From an uncultured Collinsella sp. (GTDB taxonomy: Bacteria > Actinomycetota > Coriobacteriia > Coriobacteriales > Coriobacteriaceae), in the NCBI GenBank assembly GCA_900541235.1, contig UQIW01000010.1, forward strand, positions 23,101-87,100: a DNA stretch of 64,000 nt, in the 5' to 3' direction. The translations under genes and the position numbers were made by a program. Under the pieces are notes generated by a model. That model saw nothing but the letters and a program-made list of their open reading frames with translations. It ran no database searches and was not told the DNA's origin. Positions 45,145 through 53,352 of this stretch are shown in pieces. How positions within the stretch are numbered: position 1 is the first letter of the stretch; every line of letters starts with the position of its first letter.

Positions 45145-46144
45145 GGATGCTCACCCCCTGCTCACCCAAGTTGTGACGAATGTCCTCGATATTACCCTCG
45201 ACGATCGCAATCAACTCATCCAGCGAATCGAACACACGCGAGGGACGTAGCCAGCGCGTAAACGCCAGCGAAACGGAAGCGCCATAGAGGTCGCCCGTAT
45301 AACCAATTAAATTAGCCTCAAGATGCGCAGATGCCGCATCGTCGGCATACGTCGGCGGCAGTCCGACGTTCACAGCAGCAGGCCACACGGTGTCATCGAC
45401 GAGCACCAGACCCTCATACACGCCATCGGCAGGCACCTGAATGCCGTCGGGAACTTGCAGGTTTGCCGTGGGAAAGCCCATGCCAGAACCCTCGTGACGG
45501 CCGCGAATAACACCGCCGCGCACCATATACGGGCGGCCGAGCAACTCAGCAGCCAGCTCCACATGGCCCTGTCCCAGCTCATGACGAATGCGGGTGGCGC
45601 AAATGGCCTCACCGCCCTCGCAAAGCAGGTCGTGACCATACACGTCAACGCCGTGCTCGGAACCCCAGGCGCGCATCTCGGCAACACCAGAAGCACCGCC
45701 ACGACCCAGTCTAAAGTCACTGCCAACGCGAATCGAACGAATGTCAACCACGCGCGACAGCAGCGCAAGAAAACCAACATGGTCGAGTGCCGCAACCTCT
45801 GGCGTAAAGGGAACGGCCACCACCGCATCGACCCCGGTCTGAGCCAAGGCATGCAGACGGTCGGCCGTCGTCATCAATTTTTGAGCGGGCGAAGGGCTCA
45901 CCACGACGTCCGGGTCGGGATCGAAGGTGACCACGACCGCCTTGCAACCATGGGCGCGGGCATCACGGACAAGCGCTGCAATGAGCTCCTGGTGTCCACG
46001 GTGCACGCCATCGAACACGCCGATGGCGATGGAGGCAGCACCCAAGTGCTCGCACTCATCAAATGTATCGGCAGTAACGATGCGAGCCTCGTCCGACTCG
46101 CCCGCGAAAAAGATACGCGCGAGCTCGCGAGCGGACAACATCAT
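45137..46144 (-). CDS. ribF: Bifunctional riboflavin kinase / FAD synthetase
   Basis: 335 residues. The N-terminal nucleotidyltransferase has IGVFDGVHRGHQELI and a later SDFRLGRGGASG; the C-terminal riboflavin kinase domain has GRPYMVRGGVIRGRHEGSGMGFPTANL and GVYEGLVLVDD. It makes FMN and FAD. The first two codons are both ATG. It overlaps truB by 4 nt; truB-ribF is a conserved pair. Confidence 0.96.
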   Translation of the reverse strand: MMLSARELARIFFAGESDEARIVTADTFDECEHLGAASIAIGVFDGVHRGHQELIAALVRDARAHGCKAVVVTFDPDPDVVVSPSPAQKLMTTADRLHALAQTGVDAVVAVPFTPEVAALDHVGFLALLSRVVDIRSIRVGSDFRLGRGGASGVAEMRAWGSEHGVDVYGHDLLCEGGEAICATRIRHELGQGHVELAAELLGRPYMVRGGVIRGRHEGSGMGFPTANLQVPDGIQVPADGVYEGLVLVDDTVWPAAVNVGLPPTYADDAASAHLEANLIGYTGDLYGASVSLAFTRWLRPSRVFDSLDELIAIVEGNIEDIRHNLGEQGVSIRD

Positions 46145-47073
46145 CGAACACCGCCGATTGCCTGCGGAAAAACGTGCTCCATGACAAAGCGGCCACCCTC
46201 AATGCGGGCGAGCGCCTTGAGTCCCCCATCGAGCACCAACGCAAACGGCGCCTTCGAGGCATCGAAATCGGAAAGCGCACGCTCAACGGGAATGCGTCGG
46301 CCGCAGAGCAGGTCGTCGGCAAGATTGCCCGGCAAGTCAACACGTGTAGCGCCCAGGGCCGCAATGGGATCCAGGGCAAAGCCAGCCGCGGACTCGGGAG
46401 AAAGCTCCTCGACCACATGACAGGCGCCAATGGAAACAACACCGGAGGCCGTGCGGCGCAGCGCGGAAATGTGCGCGGCGCTCTCACAGGCGCGGCCCAG
46501 GTCGCGAGCGAGCGCTCGGATATAGGTGCCCTTGCTCACCGAGAACGCCACGGTCCACACACACGAATCACCCTCGCCGCCCACAGCAATCAGATCGGCG
46601 GCATAGACCTCGACGGGGCGCGGAGGTAGGTCCACCGCATTGCCCTCGCGAGCAGACTTGTAGGCGCGAACGCCATTGACCGAGATAGCCGAAAACGCCG
46701 GCGGCACCTGCATCTGCGGACCCAACATGGCGGCCAAGTGCTCACGGGCATAGGCAGGATCGCGGAGCTCGTTGGCAACAGCCACCGTGCGGACCGCCTC
46801 GCCCTCCGCATCATCGGTATTGGTCTCGGCACCAAACGAGATGTCGGCGACGTAGCTTTTGGTATCGAGCGTGAGCATACCCAGCAGACGGGTGGCCTGG
46901 CCCACGCCCACCACCATGACACCCGAAGCCATGGGGTCGAGCGTGCCGGCATGGCCGACGCGCCGCTCATGGAGGGCGCGCCGGCATTGCGAGACCACAT
47001 CGTGGGACGTGCAGCCCACTGGCTTATCGACGGCGAGCAGCATATTCAATTGAGAAGGCGTACGACGAGCCAT
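46141..47073 (-). CDS. truB: tRNA pseudouridine-55 synthase TruB
   Basis: 310 residues. The N-terminal LLAVDKPVGCTSHDVV and catalytic GHAGTLDPMASGVMVVGVG (Asp) motifs, then KSYVADISFGAETNTDDAEG, VPPAFSAISVNGVRAYKSAR and KGTYIRALARDLG are all standard. It modifies U55 in the T loop of tRNAs. It lies between nrnA and ribF. Confidence 0.96.
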   Translation of the reverse strand: MARRTPSQLNMLLAVDKPVGCTSHDVVSQCRRALHERRVGHAGTLDPMASGVMVVGVGQATRLLGMLTLDTKSYVADISFGAETNTDDAEGEAVRTVAVANELRDPAYAREHLAAMLGPQMQVPPAFSAISVNGVRAYKSAREGNAVDLPPRPVEVYAADLIAVGGEGDSCVWTVAFSVSKGTYIRALARDLGRACESAAHISALRRTASGVVSIGACHVVEELSPESAAGFALDPIAALGATRVDLPGNLADDLLCGRRIPVERALSDFDASKAPFALVLDGGLKALARIEGGRFVMEHVFPQAIGGVR

Positions 47074-47088
47074 GTACCATCCAAAAAG

Positions 47089-48132
47089 TTAAAGCTCGAC
47101 GGTCACCGAAGCGGGATCCTCCCCTACCAGCTCGGCGAGCATGGGAAGTGCCACGGTGAGCGTCTCGAGAATCGATCCGTTGTTGGAGAAACCGGCGGCA
47201 GCGGGATGTCCGCCTCCGCCAAAGGAAGCAGCGATCTCGGACACGTTGAGGTCGCCCTTGGAGCGCAGGTTGCCGCGCACCTTGGTATCGCCCTCAATGC
47301 CCTTCAGGAACAGGCAGACCTCGACGCCCATCACCGAGCGCACCACGTCAACCAGGCCGTCGCACTCATCCGAGGTGACACCGCAAGCCTCAAGGTCGCT
47401 CTGGTACGCGTAGCTATACGCGACGCGCCCGTGGGCCACCGTCTTGATGCGGCCCATAACGATGGACTTGAGGTGCAAAAACTCAACGCGCATGCTCTGA
47501 TATACCTCGAGTGCCACACGCGCCGGATCGGCACCGTGGGCAACCAGACGCGAGGCCGCATGGAACGCAGCGGCATCGGCGTTTTGGTACTGAAAACGGC
47601 CGGTATCGGTAACCAAGCCGCACAGCAGGCAGGTCGCAACGTCATCACGTGCGACAATGCCACAATTGTCCAAGAAGCGGTCGATGATCATCGCGCAGGC
47701 TGCGGCTTCGACGCGCCTCAGGCTCAGCTCGGCAAACTCCTCGCGCGCCGGATGGTGATCGAAGCACACCACATGCTTGGAGCGACGAAGCACCTCGGCG
47801 GAATTATTGAGACGCTCGACGACCGGTACGTCCACCGAGATGAACAGGTCCGGATTGCCGGTGTACGCAGATGCCGGAACCAGGCGATCGGAGCCTTCCA
47901 TAAAGCGGTAGATACGCGGAACCGGGTCATCGTCTGCCAGCAGCAGCGCAATGTCCTTGTTGGGGAAAAACTTCATAAGCGAGAGACCCAGACCCAACAC
48001 GGAGCCCAAGGCATCGCCATCGGGAGAAGTATGTCCCGAAATCGCAATGGAGGACGCGCACTCGATGAGCTCGAGGATGCGTCGCTGAATATCTGCAGAC
48101 TCGCACGAGGCGAGGTCGGCGGAATTAGTCAT
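47089..48132 (-). CDS. nrnA: DHH-family bifunctional oligoribonuclease / PAP phosphatase (NrnA)
   Basis: 347 residues. DHH domain with ISGHTSPDGDALGSVLGL, CFDHHPAREEFAE and GLVTDTGRFQYQN; the DHHA1 domain at the C-terminus has VRGNLRSKGDLNVSEIAASFGGGGHPAAAGF. The family degrades nano-RNAs and 3'-phosphoadenosine 5'-phosphate. Its ATG overlaps the rbfA stop by 8 nt, in the usual rbfA-nrnA-truB order. Confidence 0.93.
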   Translation of the reverse strand: MTNSADLASCESADIQRRILELIECASSIAISGHTSPDGDALGSVLGLGLSLMKFFPNKDIALLLADDDPVPRIYRFMEGSDRLVPASAYTGNPDLFISVDVPVVERLNNSAEVLRRSKHVVCFDHHPAREEFAELSLRRVEAAACAMIIDRFLDNCGIVARDDVATCLLCGLVTDTGRFQYQNADAAAFHAASRLVAHGADPARVALEVYQSMRVEFLHLKSIVMGRIKTVAHGRVAYSYAYQSDLEACGVTSDECDGLVDVVRSVMGVEVCLFLKGIEGDTKVRGNLRSKGDLNVSEIAASFGGGGHPAAAGFSNNGSILETLTVALPMLAELVGEDPASVTVEL

Positions 48133-48535
48133 CTAAAGCTGCCTCCTGGGCGGCATCCGCTATCGGATAGCCGTCCTCGTCCTTTTCGATCGCAAGCGTG
48201 GCGGGAACGTTTTCCAGCGCACGCGTGATGCGCTCGGCCTCATCGGTCGAGCGATCGATGCGAAAATCGAGCTCGGGCGTAACACGCCAATCGAGCGAGC
48301 GAGCCAACAGGCTGCGAATACGGCCCTTAGCGCTGGCGAGCGCCTCCATGACCTCGTCGTAGCGGCTCGCATCGCACGACACGTACACACGCGCGAACGA
48401 ACGGTCCACCGCGACCTCGACCGCGGTCAAAGTAACCAGGTCGAGACGCGGATCGGAAACTTCAAAGAGCAGGATATAACCGAGCTTCTCGCGAAGCTGC
48501 TCGCCCAGACGGCGGGTTGCCTGCGTTTGCTTCAT
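48125..48535 (-). CDS. rbfA: Ribosome-binding factor A
   Basis: 136 residues with a KH-like fold, assisting 30S maturation. N-terminus MKQTQATRRLGEQLREKLGY, then VSDPRLDLVTLTAVEVAVDRSFARVYVS and a C-terminal VTPELDFRIDRSTDEAERI. AGGGGGT sets the ATG at 48535. It follows infB by 11 nt. Confidence 0.94.
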   Translation of the reverse strand: MKQTQATRRLGEQLREKLGYILLFEVSDPRLDLVTLTAVEVAVDRSFARVYVSCDASRYDEVMEALASAKGRIRSLLARSLDWRVTPELDFRIDRSTDEAERITRALENVPATLAIEKDEDGYPIADAAQEAALDD

Positions 48536-48546
48536 AGCGCTACCCC

Positions 48547-51261
48547 CTACTCGGTACGGGCAACCTGGTCGATACGGTAACCCTCGATCTGGTCGCCGGG
48601 CTTGATGTCCTGGAAGTTCTCCAGGCCAATGCCGCCCTCGGAACCGCTCTTGAGGCTCTTGGCCTCGTCCTTGTAGTGGCGCATCGAGGCGATCTTGCCG
48701 TTGAAGACCACGATACCGTCGCGCACCAGGCGCACGGAATCGGTCGCGGCGATCTCGCCCTCTTCGACGCGGACACCGGCGGCGATACCGACTTTGGGCA
48801 CCTTGAAGGTGTCCAGGACGGTCGCGGTACCCGTGGCGACCTCGACCTCGGTGGGCTTGAGCATGCCGATACGGGCGGCGTCGAGCTCCTCGAGGCACTT
48901 GTAGATGACGTCGTAGCAACGAATCTCGACGCCCTCGCGCTCGGCGGCGGAGCGGGCCTTACCGTCGGGACGGACGCCAAAGCCGATGATGATGGCGTTG
49001 GAGGCGTCGGCCAGGACGACGTCGGTCTCGTTGATGGCGCCAACGGCGGAGTGGATCGTGTTGATGCGGACCTCGGACTGATCCATCTTGTCGAGCGAGT
49101 CCTGAAGGGCCTCGATGGAACCCTGGACGTCGGCCTTGATGATCAGGTTGAGCTCCTTGACCTCGGCGTCGGCGATGGTCTCGAAGAGGTTCTCGAGCGT
49201 GACGTGCTTGACGCGGCTCTGCTCCTCGATACGGGCCTTGAGCGAACGCTCGTCGGCAAGGGCGCGAGCCTCGCGCTCGTCCTCGAACACGCGGAACTCG
49301 TCACCGGCGTTGGGCACGGACTGCAGGCCCAGGATCTCGACGGCGTCGGAAGGACCGGCCTCGGTGACGGCGCGGCCCTTGGGGTCGAGCATGGCGCGGA
49401 CGCGGCCGTAGGTAAGGCCGGCGACCAGCGTATCGCCCACGTGCAGGGTACCGCGGGTCACGAGCACGGTAGCGACCGAGCCGCGGCCCTTGTCGAGCTT
49501 GGCCTCGAGGACGTTGCCGGAGGCAAAGGTGTCCGGGTTGGCCTTGAGCTCGAGCACGTCGGCCTGGAGCAGCACGGTCTCCAGAAGGTCGTCGATACCG
49601 ATCTTCTGCTTGGCCGAGATGTTGACGAACATGTTCTGTCCGCCCCACTCCTCGGGGATGACGCCGTACTCGGTGAGCTCCTGACGCACACGGTCGGGGT
49701 TTGCGCCGGGCTTATCGATCTTGTTGACGGCGACGACGATGGGTACGCCGGCAGCCTTGGCGTGGTTGATCGACTCGACCGTCTGGGGCATGACGCCGTC
49801 GTCGGCGGCGACGATCAGAATGACGATGTCGGTCACCTTGGCGCCACGGGCACGCATAGCCGTAAAGGTAGCGTGACCCGGGGTATCGATGAAGGTGATC
49901 TTGCGGTCGTTAATCATGACCTGCGAAGCACCGATGGCCTGCGTAATGCCGCCCGCCTCGCCGGCAGCAACGCCGGTGTGACGGATGGCGTCGAGCAGCG
50001 ACGTCTTACCGTGGTCGACGTGGCCCATGACGGTGACGACCGGTGCGCGCGGCTTAAGGTCGGCGGGATCGTCGTAGAACGAGAAGGTGTTCTCCTCCTC
50101 GGGGGTGATGATCTTGATCTGACGGCCCAAGTCGTCGGCAACGAGCTCGACGAGGTCGTCGGACATGGACTGCGTCATGGTGAGCGGCGTGCCCAGCAGG
50201 AACAGGCGCTTGATGATGTCGTTGGCCGGAACGTCGAGCGCCTCGGCAAGCTCCTGGACGGTAACGCCCTGGGAGACCTTGATGGCATCGAGCTCCTCGG
50301 GGTTCACGCCCTGGGCCAATGCCTCCTCTATCTTGCGCTCCTCCTGAGCCTTGGCAGCCTCGCGCTCGCGCTTCTCCTTGCGCTTCTTGCGACGACCGGT
50401 GGACTCGCGAGAGGCCTCCTCGACGGCGGCACGAGCCTCCTCGAGCACCTTCTCGCGGCTGTACTCCTCGGCCTCGCGAGCCATGCGGCTGTAGTGGTCC
50501 TCTTCGTTGTTGTGACCGCCCTTGCGCTTCTTGCCCTTGCCCTGCTTATCGGGGTTGGGAAAGTCCATGCCGGCAGCGACGTTGTTGCTAGCGTTGGTGC
50601 GATGGCGGTGCGGACGGCTCTCGGAGGCGTTGCGCTCGGAGTTGTTGTCGGAAGCGTTGCGATCGTTACGACGGCCACCGCGGCGGTCGCTGTTGCCGCC
50701 ACGACGGTTACCGCGCTCGGAGGCGCGCTCAGCCTTGGCCTTGTCCTCGGCGTCCTTCTTCTCCTTGAGCACGGTCTCCTGTGCGGCGATCTGGTCGAGC
50801 AGCGAACGGAAGCGCGAACCGGAGTCGGAAGCGGGAACGGCGCGGCGCTGAGCCTCGCGGGCAGCCTCCTCCTTCTCGCGGGCAAGGCGCTCCTGCTCGG
50901 CCTTCTTCTTGGCCTCGGCCTCGGCGCGGGCGGCTTCCTCGGCAGCCTGGGCTGCGGCAAACTGGCGGCGCTCCTCCTCGCGTGCCTTCTCGGCGGCGAT
51001 GCGCTCGCGCTCGGCCTCGGCGGCGCGAGCGGCCTCCTCGGCGGCAGCTGCCTGCTCCTCGGCCTGCTTGGCGGCCTCGACTTCCTGAGCGCGGGCCTCG
51101 ATCACCGAGGCGAGCTGCTTGCGGACCATGGCAACGTAGGCATCCTCCAAGGTGGAGGAAGCGGACTTAGCGGGAATCTTCATATCGGCGAGATGACCCA
51201 TCAGTTCCTTGGAGGTCATGCCGAACTCTTTGGCCAGGGTGGACACACGGACTTTTGCCAT
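48547..51261 (-). CDS. infB: Translation initiation factor IF-2
   Basis: 904 residues. An IF2_N domain at the start (MAKVRVSTLAKEFGMTSKELMGHL), a ~270-residue charged low-complexity region made of Ala/Glu/Arg coiled coil and Arg/Asn/Gly/Asp-rich stretches, a second IF2_N domain (IKVSQGVTVQELAEALDVPANDIIKRLFLLG), then the GTPase core with VMGHVDHGKTSLLDAI, DTPGHATFTAMRARG, NKIDKPGA and the C1/C2 domains. Between nusA and infB there are only 91 nt, with no ylxR or L7Ae-like gene. Confidence 0.97.
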   Translation of the reverse strand: MAKVRVSTLAKEFGMTSKELMGHLADMKIPAKSASSTLEDAYVAMVRKQLASVIEARAQEVEAAKQAEEQAAAAEEAARAAEAERERIAAEKAREEERRQFAAAQAAEEAARAEAEAKKKAEQERLAREKEEAAREAQRRAVPASDSGSRFRSLLDQIAAQETVLKEKKDAEDKAKAERASERGNRRGGNSDRRGGRRNDRNASDNNSERNASESRPHRHRTNASNNVAAGMDFPNPDKQGKGKKRKGGHNNEEDHYSRMAREAEEYSREKVLEEARAAVEEASRESTGRRKKRKEKREREAAKAQEERKIEEALAQGVNPEELDAIKVSQGVTVQELAEALDVPANDIIKRLFLLGTPLTMTQSMSDDLVELVADDLGRQIKIITPEEENTFSFYDDPADLKPRAPVVTVMGHVDHGKTSLLDAIRHTGVAAGEAGGITQAIGASQVMINDRKITFIDTPGHATFTAMRARGAKVTDIVILIVAADDGVMPQTVESINHAKAAGVPIVVAVNKIDKPGANPDRVRQELTEYGVIPEEWGGQNMFVNISAKQKIGIDDLLETVLLQADVLELKANPDTFASGNVLEAKLDKGRGSVATVLVTRGTLHVGDTLVAGLTYGRVRAMLDPKGRAVTEAGPSDAVEILGLQSVPNAGDEFRVFEDEREARALADERSLKARIEEQSRVKHVTLENLFETIADAEVKELNLIIKADVQGSIEALQDSLDKMDQSEVRINTIHSAVGAINETDVVLADASNAIIIGFGVRPDGKARSAAEREGVEIRCYDVIYKCLEELDAARIGMLKPTEVEVATGTATVLDTFKVPKVGIAAGVRVEEGEIAATDSVRLVRDGIVVFNGKIASMRHYKDEAKSLKSGSEGGIGLENFQDIKPGDQIEGYRIDQVARTE

Positions 51262-51352
51262 ATGACTTCACCTACCCTTTCTGGCACCTTGGGTGCCTAG
51301 AGACTGAACGAGCGTGGGAGACGCGCGGGGACCCGCCCGGCGCGACCGCGCG

Positions 51353-52600
51353 CTAGATCAGGTCCTCCGCATCATCGAAGGCGTCGGTGTCGTGGACACC
51401 GCAGAAACGGGAGCCGGGACGAGCCTGGTTGCGGCACTGGATGCCGTCCTCGGACACGTACTCGCAGCGACGGACGTCCTCGTCCTCCTCGTCACCGATC
51501 AGGTCGGCGGCGGGCTCCTCGTGAACGGGAACGTTCTTAAGGATGTCGGCGGCAAGCGTCTCGGACTTGATGTCAATGTGCCAGCCGGTCAGGCGCGCGG
51601 CGAGTCGGGCGTTCTGGCCCTCCTTGCCGATGGCGAGCGAAAGCTGGTCGTCAGGCACGATGACGCCGGCGTAGGCCTTCTCCTCGTCAATGAGGACGCG
51701 GGTGACCTTAGCGGGCGACAGGGCGTTAGCGACGTAGACGGCAGGATCGGCATCCCACAGGATGACGTCGACGCGCTCGCCGCGAAGCTCGCCCACGACA
51801 GCGCGAACACGGCTGCCCTTGGGGCCGACGCAGGCGCCCACGGGATCCAGACGGTCGTCGAGCGAGTGGACGGCGACCTTGGAGCGCTGGCCGGGCTCGC
51901 GGGCGATCGACTTGATCTGGACAGTGCCCTCATAGATCTCGGGCACCTCCTGCTCAAACAAACGACGCATGAGCTCGGGGTGGGTACGGGAGATAACAAT
52001 CGGCGGACGGCTGTGCTCGCCACGAACTGGCTGCAGGTTGGAGTTGGGGTCGCGAACGTCGATGATCACGGCCTTGATGTGCTGGTTGTGCAGGTAGCGC
52101 TCGCCCATCGGGCGCTCGTTGCGCTCGTTCTCGTAACGGCGCTGGTCGAAGTGCGGCAGCTCGGCCTCGACGCCCTCGCGGATCTTGACGATCGTGAAGT
52201 CGGGCGTGGACTGCAACACGGTGCCGCTGATGAGGTCACCGATACGGCCGGAGAACTCCTCGTAGATCTGCTCGCGGGCGGAGTTACGCACGATGGCGTT
52301 GATCTCGGCCTTCGCGTGCTGGGCAGCGATGCGGCTCGTGTTCTTGGGGGTGACGTCGATCTCCTCGAACTCGGTGAAGTTGCCCTCCTCGTCCATGGAA
52401 TCGTCGATCGGCTCCAGGCGGTAGACGTAGATCTTGCCGGTGGTGCGGTCGATGGTCACCTTGGCGCCCCACTCAAGATGCAGGATCTCGGCATAGCTCT
52501 TGGCGAGCGACTGCTCCAGGCGGTCGATCAGGTAGAGCTGGTCGATGTGCTTCTCCTGGCAAAGCTCCATCAGGGCGGACATCATGTCGGATGCTGCCAT
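51353..52600 (-). CDS. nusA: Transcription factor NusA with C-terminal Cys/His zinc-finger-like tail
   Basis: 415 residues. N-terminal RNAP-binding domain (LIDRLEQSLAKSYAEIL), S1 domain (GDLISGTVLQSTPDFTIVKI), and two KH domains with DPVGACVGPKGSRVRAVVGEL and LSLAIGKEGQNARLAARLTGW. The last ~40 residues hold CEYVSEDGIQC, then CRNQARPGSRFCGVH, a C-x9-C-x10-C-x2-H pattern that looks like a small zinc-binding motif seen at the ends of otherwise unrelated proteins. It is not part of standard NusA. It follows rimP by 1 nt. Confidence 0.95.
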   Translation of the reverse strand: MAASDMMSALMELCQEKHIDQLYLIDRLEQSLAKSYAEILHLEWGAKVTIDRTTGKIYVYRLEPIDDSMDEEGNFTEFEEIDVTPKNTSRIAAQHAKAEINAIVRNSAREQIYEEFSGRIGDLISGTVLQSTPDFTIVKIREGVEAELPHFDQRRYENERNERPMGERYLHNQHIKAVIIDVRDPNSNLQPVRGEHSRPPIVISRTHPELMRRLFEQEVPEIYEGTVQIKSIAREPGQRSKVAVHSLDDRLDPVGACVGPKGSRVRAVVGELRGERVDVILWDADPAVYVANALSPAKVTRVLIDEEKAYAGVIVPDDQLSLAIGKEGQNARLAARLTGWHIDIKSETLAADILKNVPVHEEPAADLIGDEEDEDVRRCEYVSEDGIQCRNQARPGSRFCGVHDTDAFDDAEDLI

Positions 52601-52601
52601 C

Positions 52602-53096
52602 TTACTTTCCTTCCTTCGCGGGCTTGAAGTCGTAGGTGGGCTTCAACTTGCACTTTTTAACATCAGAGAAATCGAGGGTAACGGACTCGCCGTCCTCGAG
52701 CTCGAGGGTCACGTTCGTCTCGGTGGCGGCGGCAATCTTGCCGGCGTACTTGCGACGGCCCTCAGTGGCGGTGGAGGTGAGCTCGCAGTTCTCGCCCACA
52801 AAGCGGGCAAAGTCACTCGGGCGGCGCAGCGGGCGCGCCATACCCGGGCTCGACACCTCGAGCGTATAACTCGAAGAGATGGGGTCGAGCTCCTCAATCA
52901 CACCGCCGACCCACTTGGTGTTGGCCGTGACGTCGTTGAGCGAAAGGCTCTGACCCTCGGCACCCTCGATACGTACGCGCACGCAGGGGGCCTTGGTGGC
53001 ACCCACGAGCTCGACGTCGACGATGTCGACATCGTGCTGGGGAGCGACGGCCTCGAGCGCGTCGATGATCGCCTGCTCGGTCTTGGTCTTGACCAT
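52602..53096 (-). CDS. rimP: Ribosome maturation factor RimP
   Basis: 164 residues. N-terminal domain with VELVGATKAPCVRVRIEG and the middle ISSSYTLEVSSPGMARPLRRPSDFARFVGE, the family hallmark; the C-terminal SH3-like domain has ETNVTLELEDGESVTLDFSDVKKCKL. It helps 30S assembly. GGAGG 7 nt before the ATG at 53096 sets the start; the open frame upstream crosses the promoter and leader. First gene of rimP-nusA-infB-rbfA-nrnA-truB-ribF-dnaG. Confidence 0.95.
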   Translation of the reverse strand: MVKTKTEQAIIDALEAVAPQHDVDIVDVELVGATKAPCVRVRIEGAEGQSLSLNDVTANTKWVGGVIEELDPISSSYTLEVSSPGMARPLRRPSDFARFVGENCELTSTATEGRRKYAGKIAAATETNVTLELEDGESVTLDFSDVKKCKLKPTYDFKPAKEGK

Positions 53097-53116
53097 TGCG
53101 GCACCTCCATCAATAC

Positions 53117-53147
53117 AAAAAAGAAGCGGGGCCGAAACCCCACTTCT
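53117..53147 (-). terminator. Intrinsic terminator/attenuator in the rimP-nusA leader
   Basis: A 10-bp stem (53122-53131 with 53138-53147, one G-U pair) with a 6-nt loop is followed by six T on the minus strand. It lies after the rimP promoter (53175-53203) and ends about 10 nt before the rimP ribosome-binding site, so it can only act on transcripts heading into rimP-nusA. In Bacillus subtilis the equivalent operon is autoregulated by a NusA-dependent leader terminator; a similar role here is inference. Confidence 0.75.
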
Positions 53148-53174
53148 TTCAATTACAACTTCATTTGCAAGCAA

Positions 53175-53203
53175 ACTATACCAATAGCTGCGGAAACGTG
53201 CAA
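53175..53203 (-). promoter_or_regulatory. Promoter of the rimP-nusA-infB operon
   Basis: On the minus strand TTGCAC (53198-53203) and TATAGT (53175-53180) are exactly 17 nt apart. Start of transcription would be near 53168, giving a ~72-nt leader that contains the attenuator hairpin. Confidence 0.75.
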
Positions 53204-53288
53204 GCACAGTACGAATCTGCAGGTCAGCGTGCGCACAGCTTCTCCACAAGAAATGGATAAATGGGCGTTGTCGCAAGTATCCATAACC

Positions 53289-53328
53289 AAAGCGAGGGGC
53301 GACTCCCTGCGGAAACGCCCCTCGCTTT
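53289..53328 (-). terminator. Terminator of leuS
   Basis: A 13-bp perfect stem (53289-53301 with 53316-53328) with a 14-nt loop, 25 nt after the leuS stop. The T-run is weak on both strands. Confidence 0.65.
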
Positions 53329-53352
53329 TCATGTCAGCTATGCGCGCAGTGC

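Noticed and set aside
51262..51352. Possible ylxR remnant between nusA and infB
   Set aside because: The 91-nt spacer shows no YlxR-like sequence in any frame; it only holds the infB ribosome-binding site.
53153..53164. Tiny reading frame ATG AAG TTG TAA (MKL) before the rimP-nusA attenuator hairpin
   Set aside because: It would start only ~4 nt after the predicted transcript start with no ribosome-binding site, so a leader-peptide mechanism is not supported.
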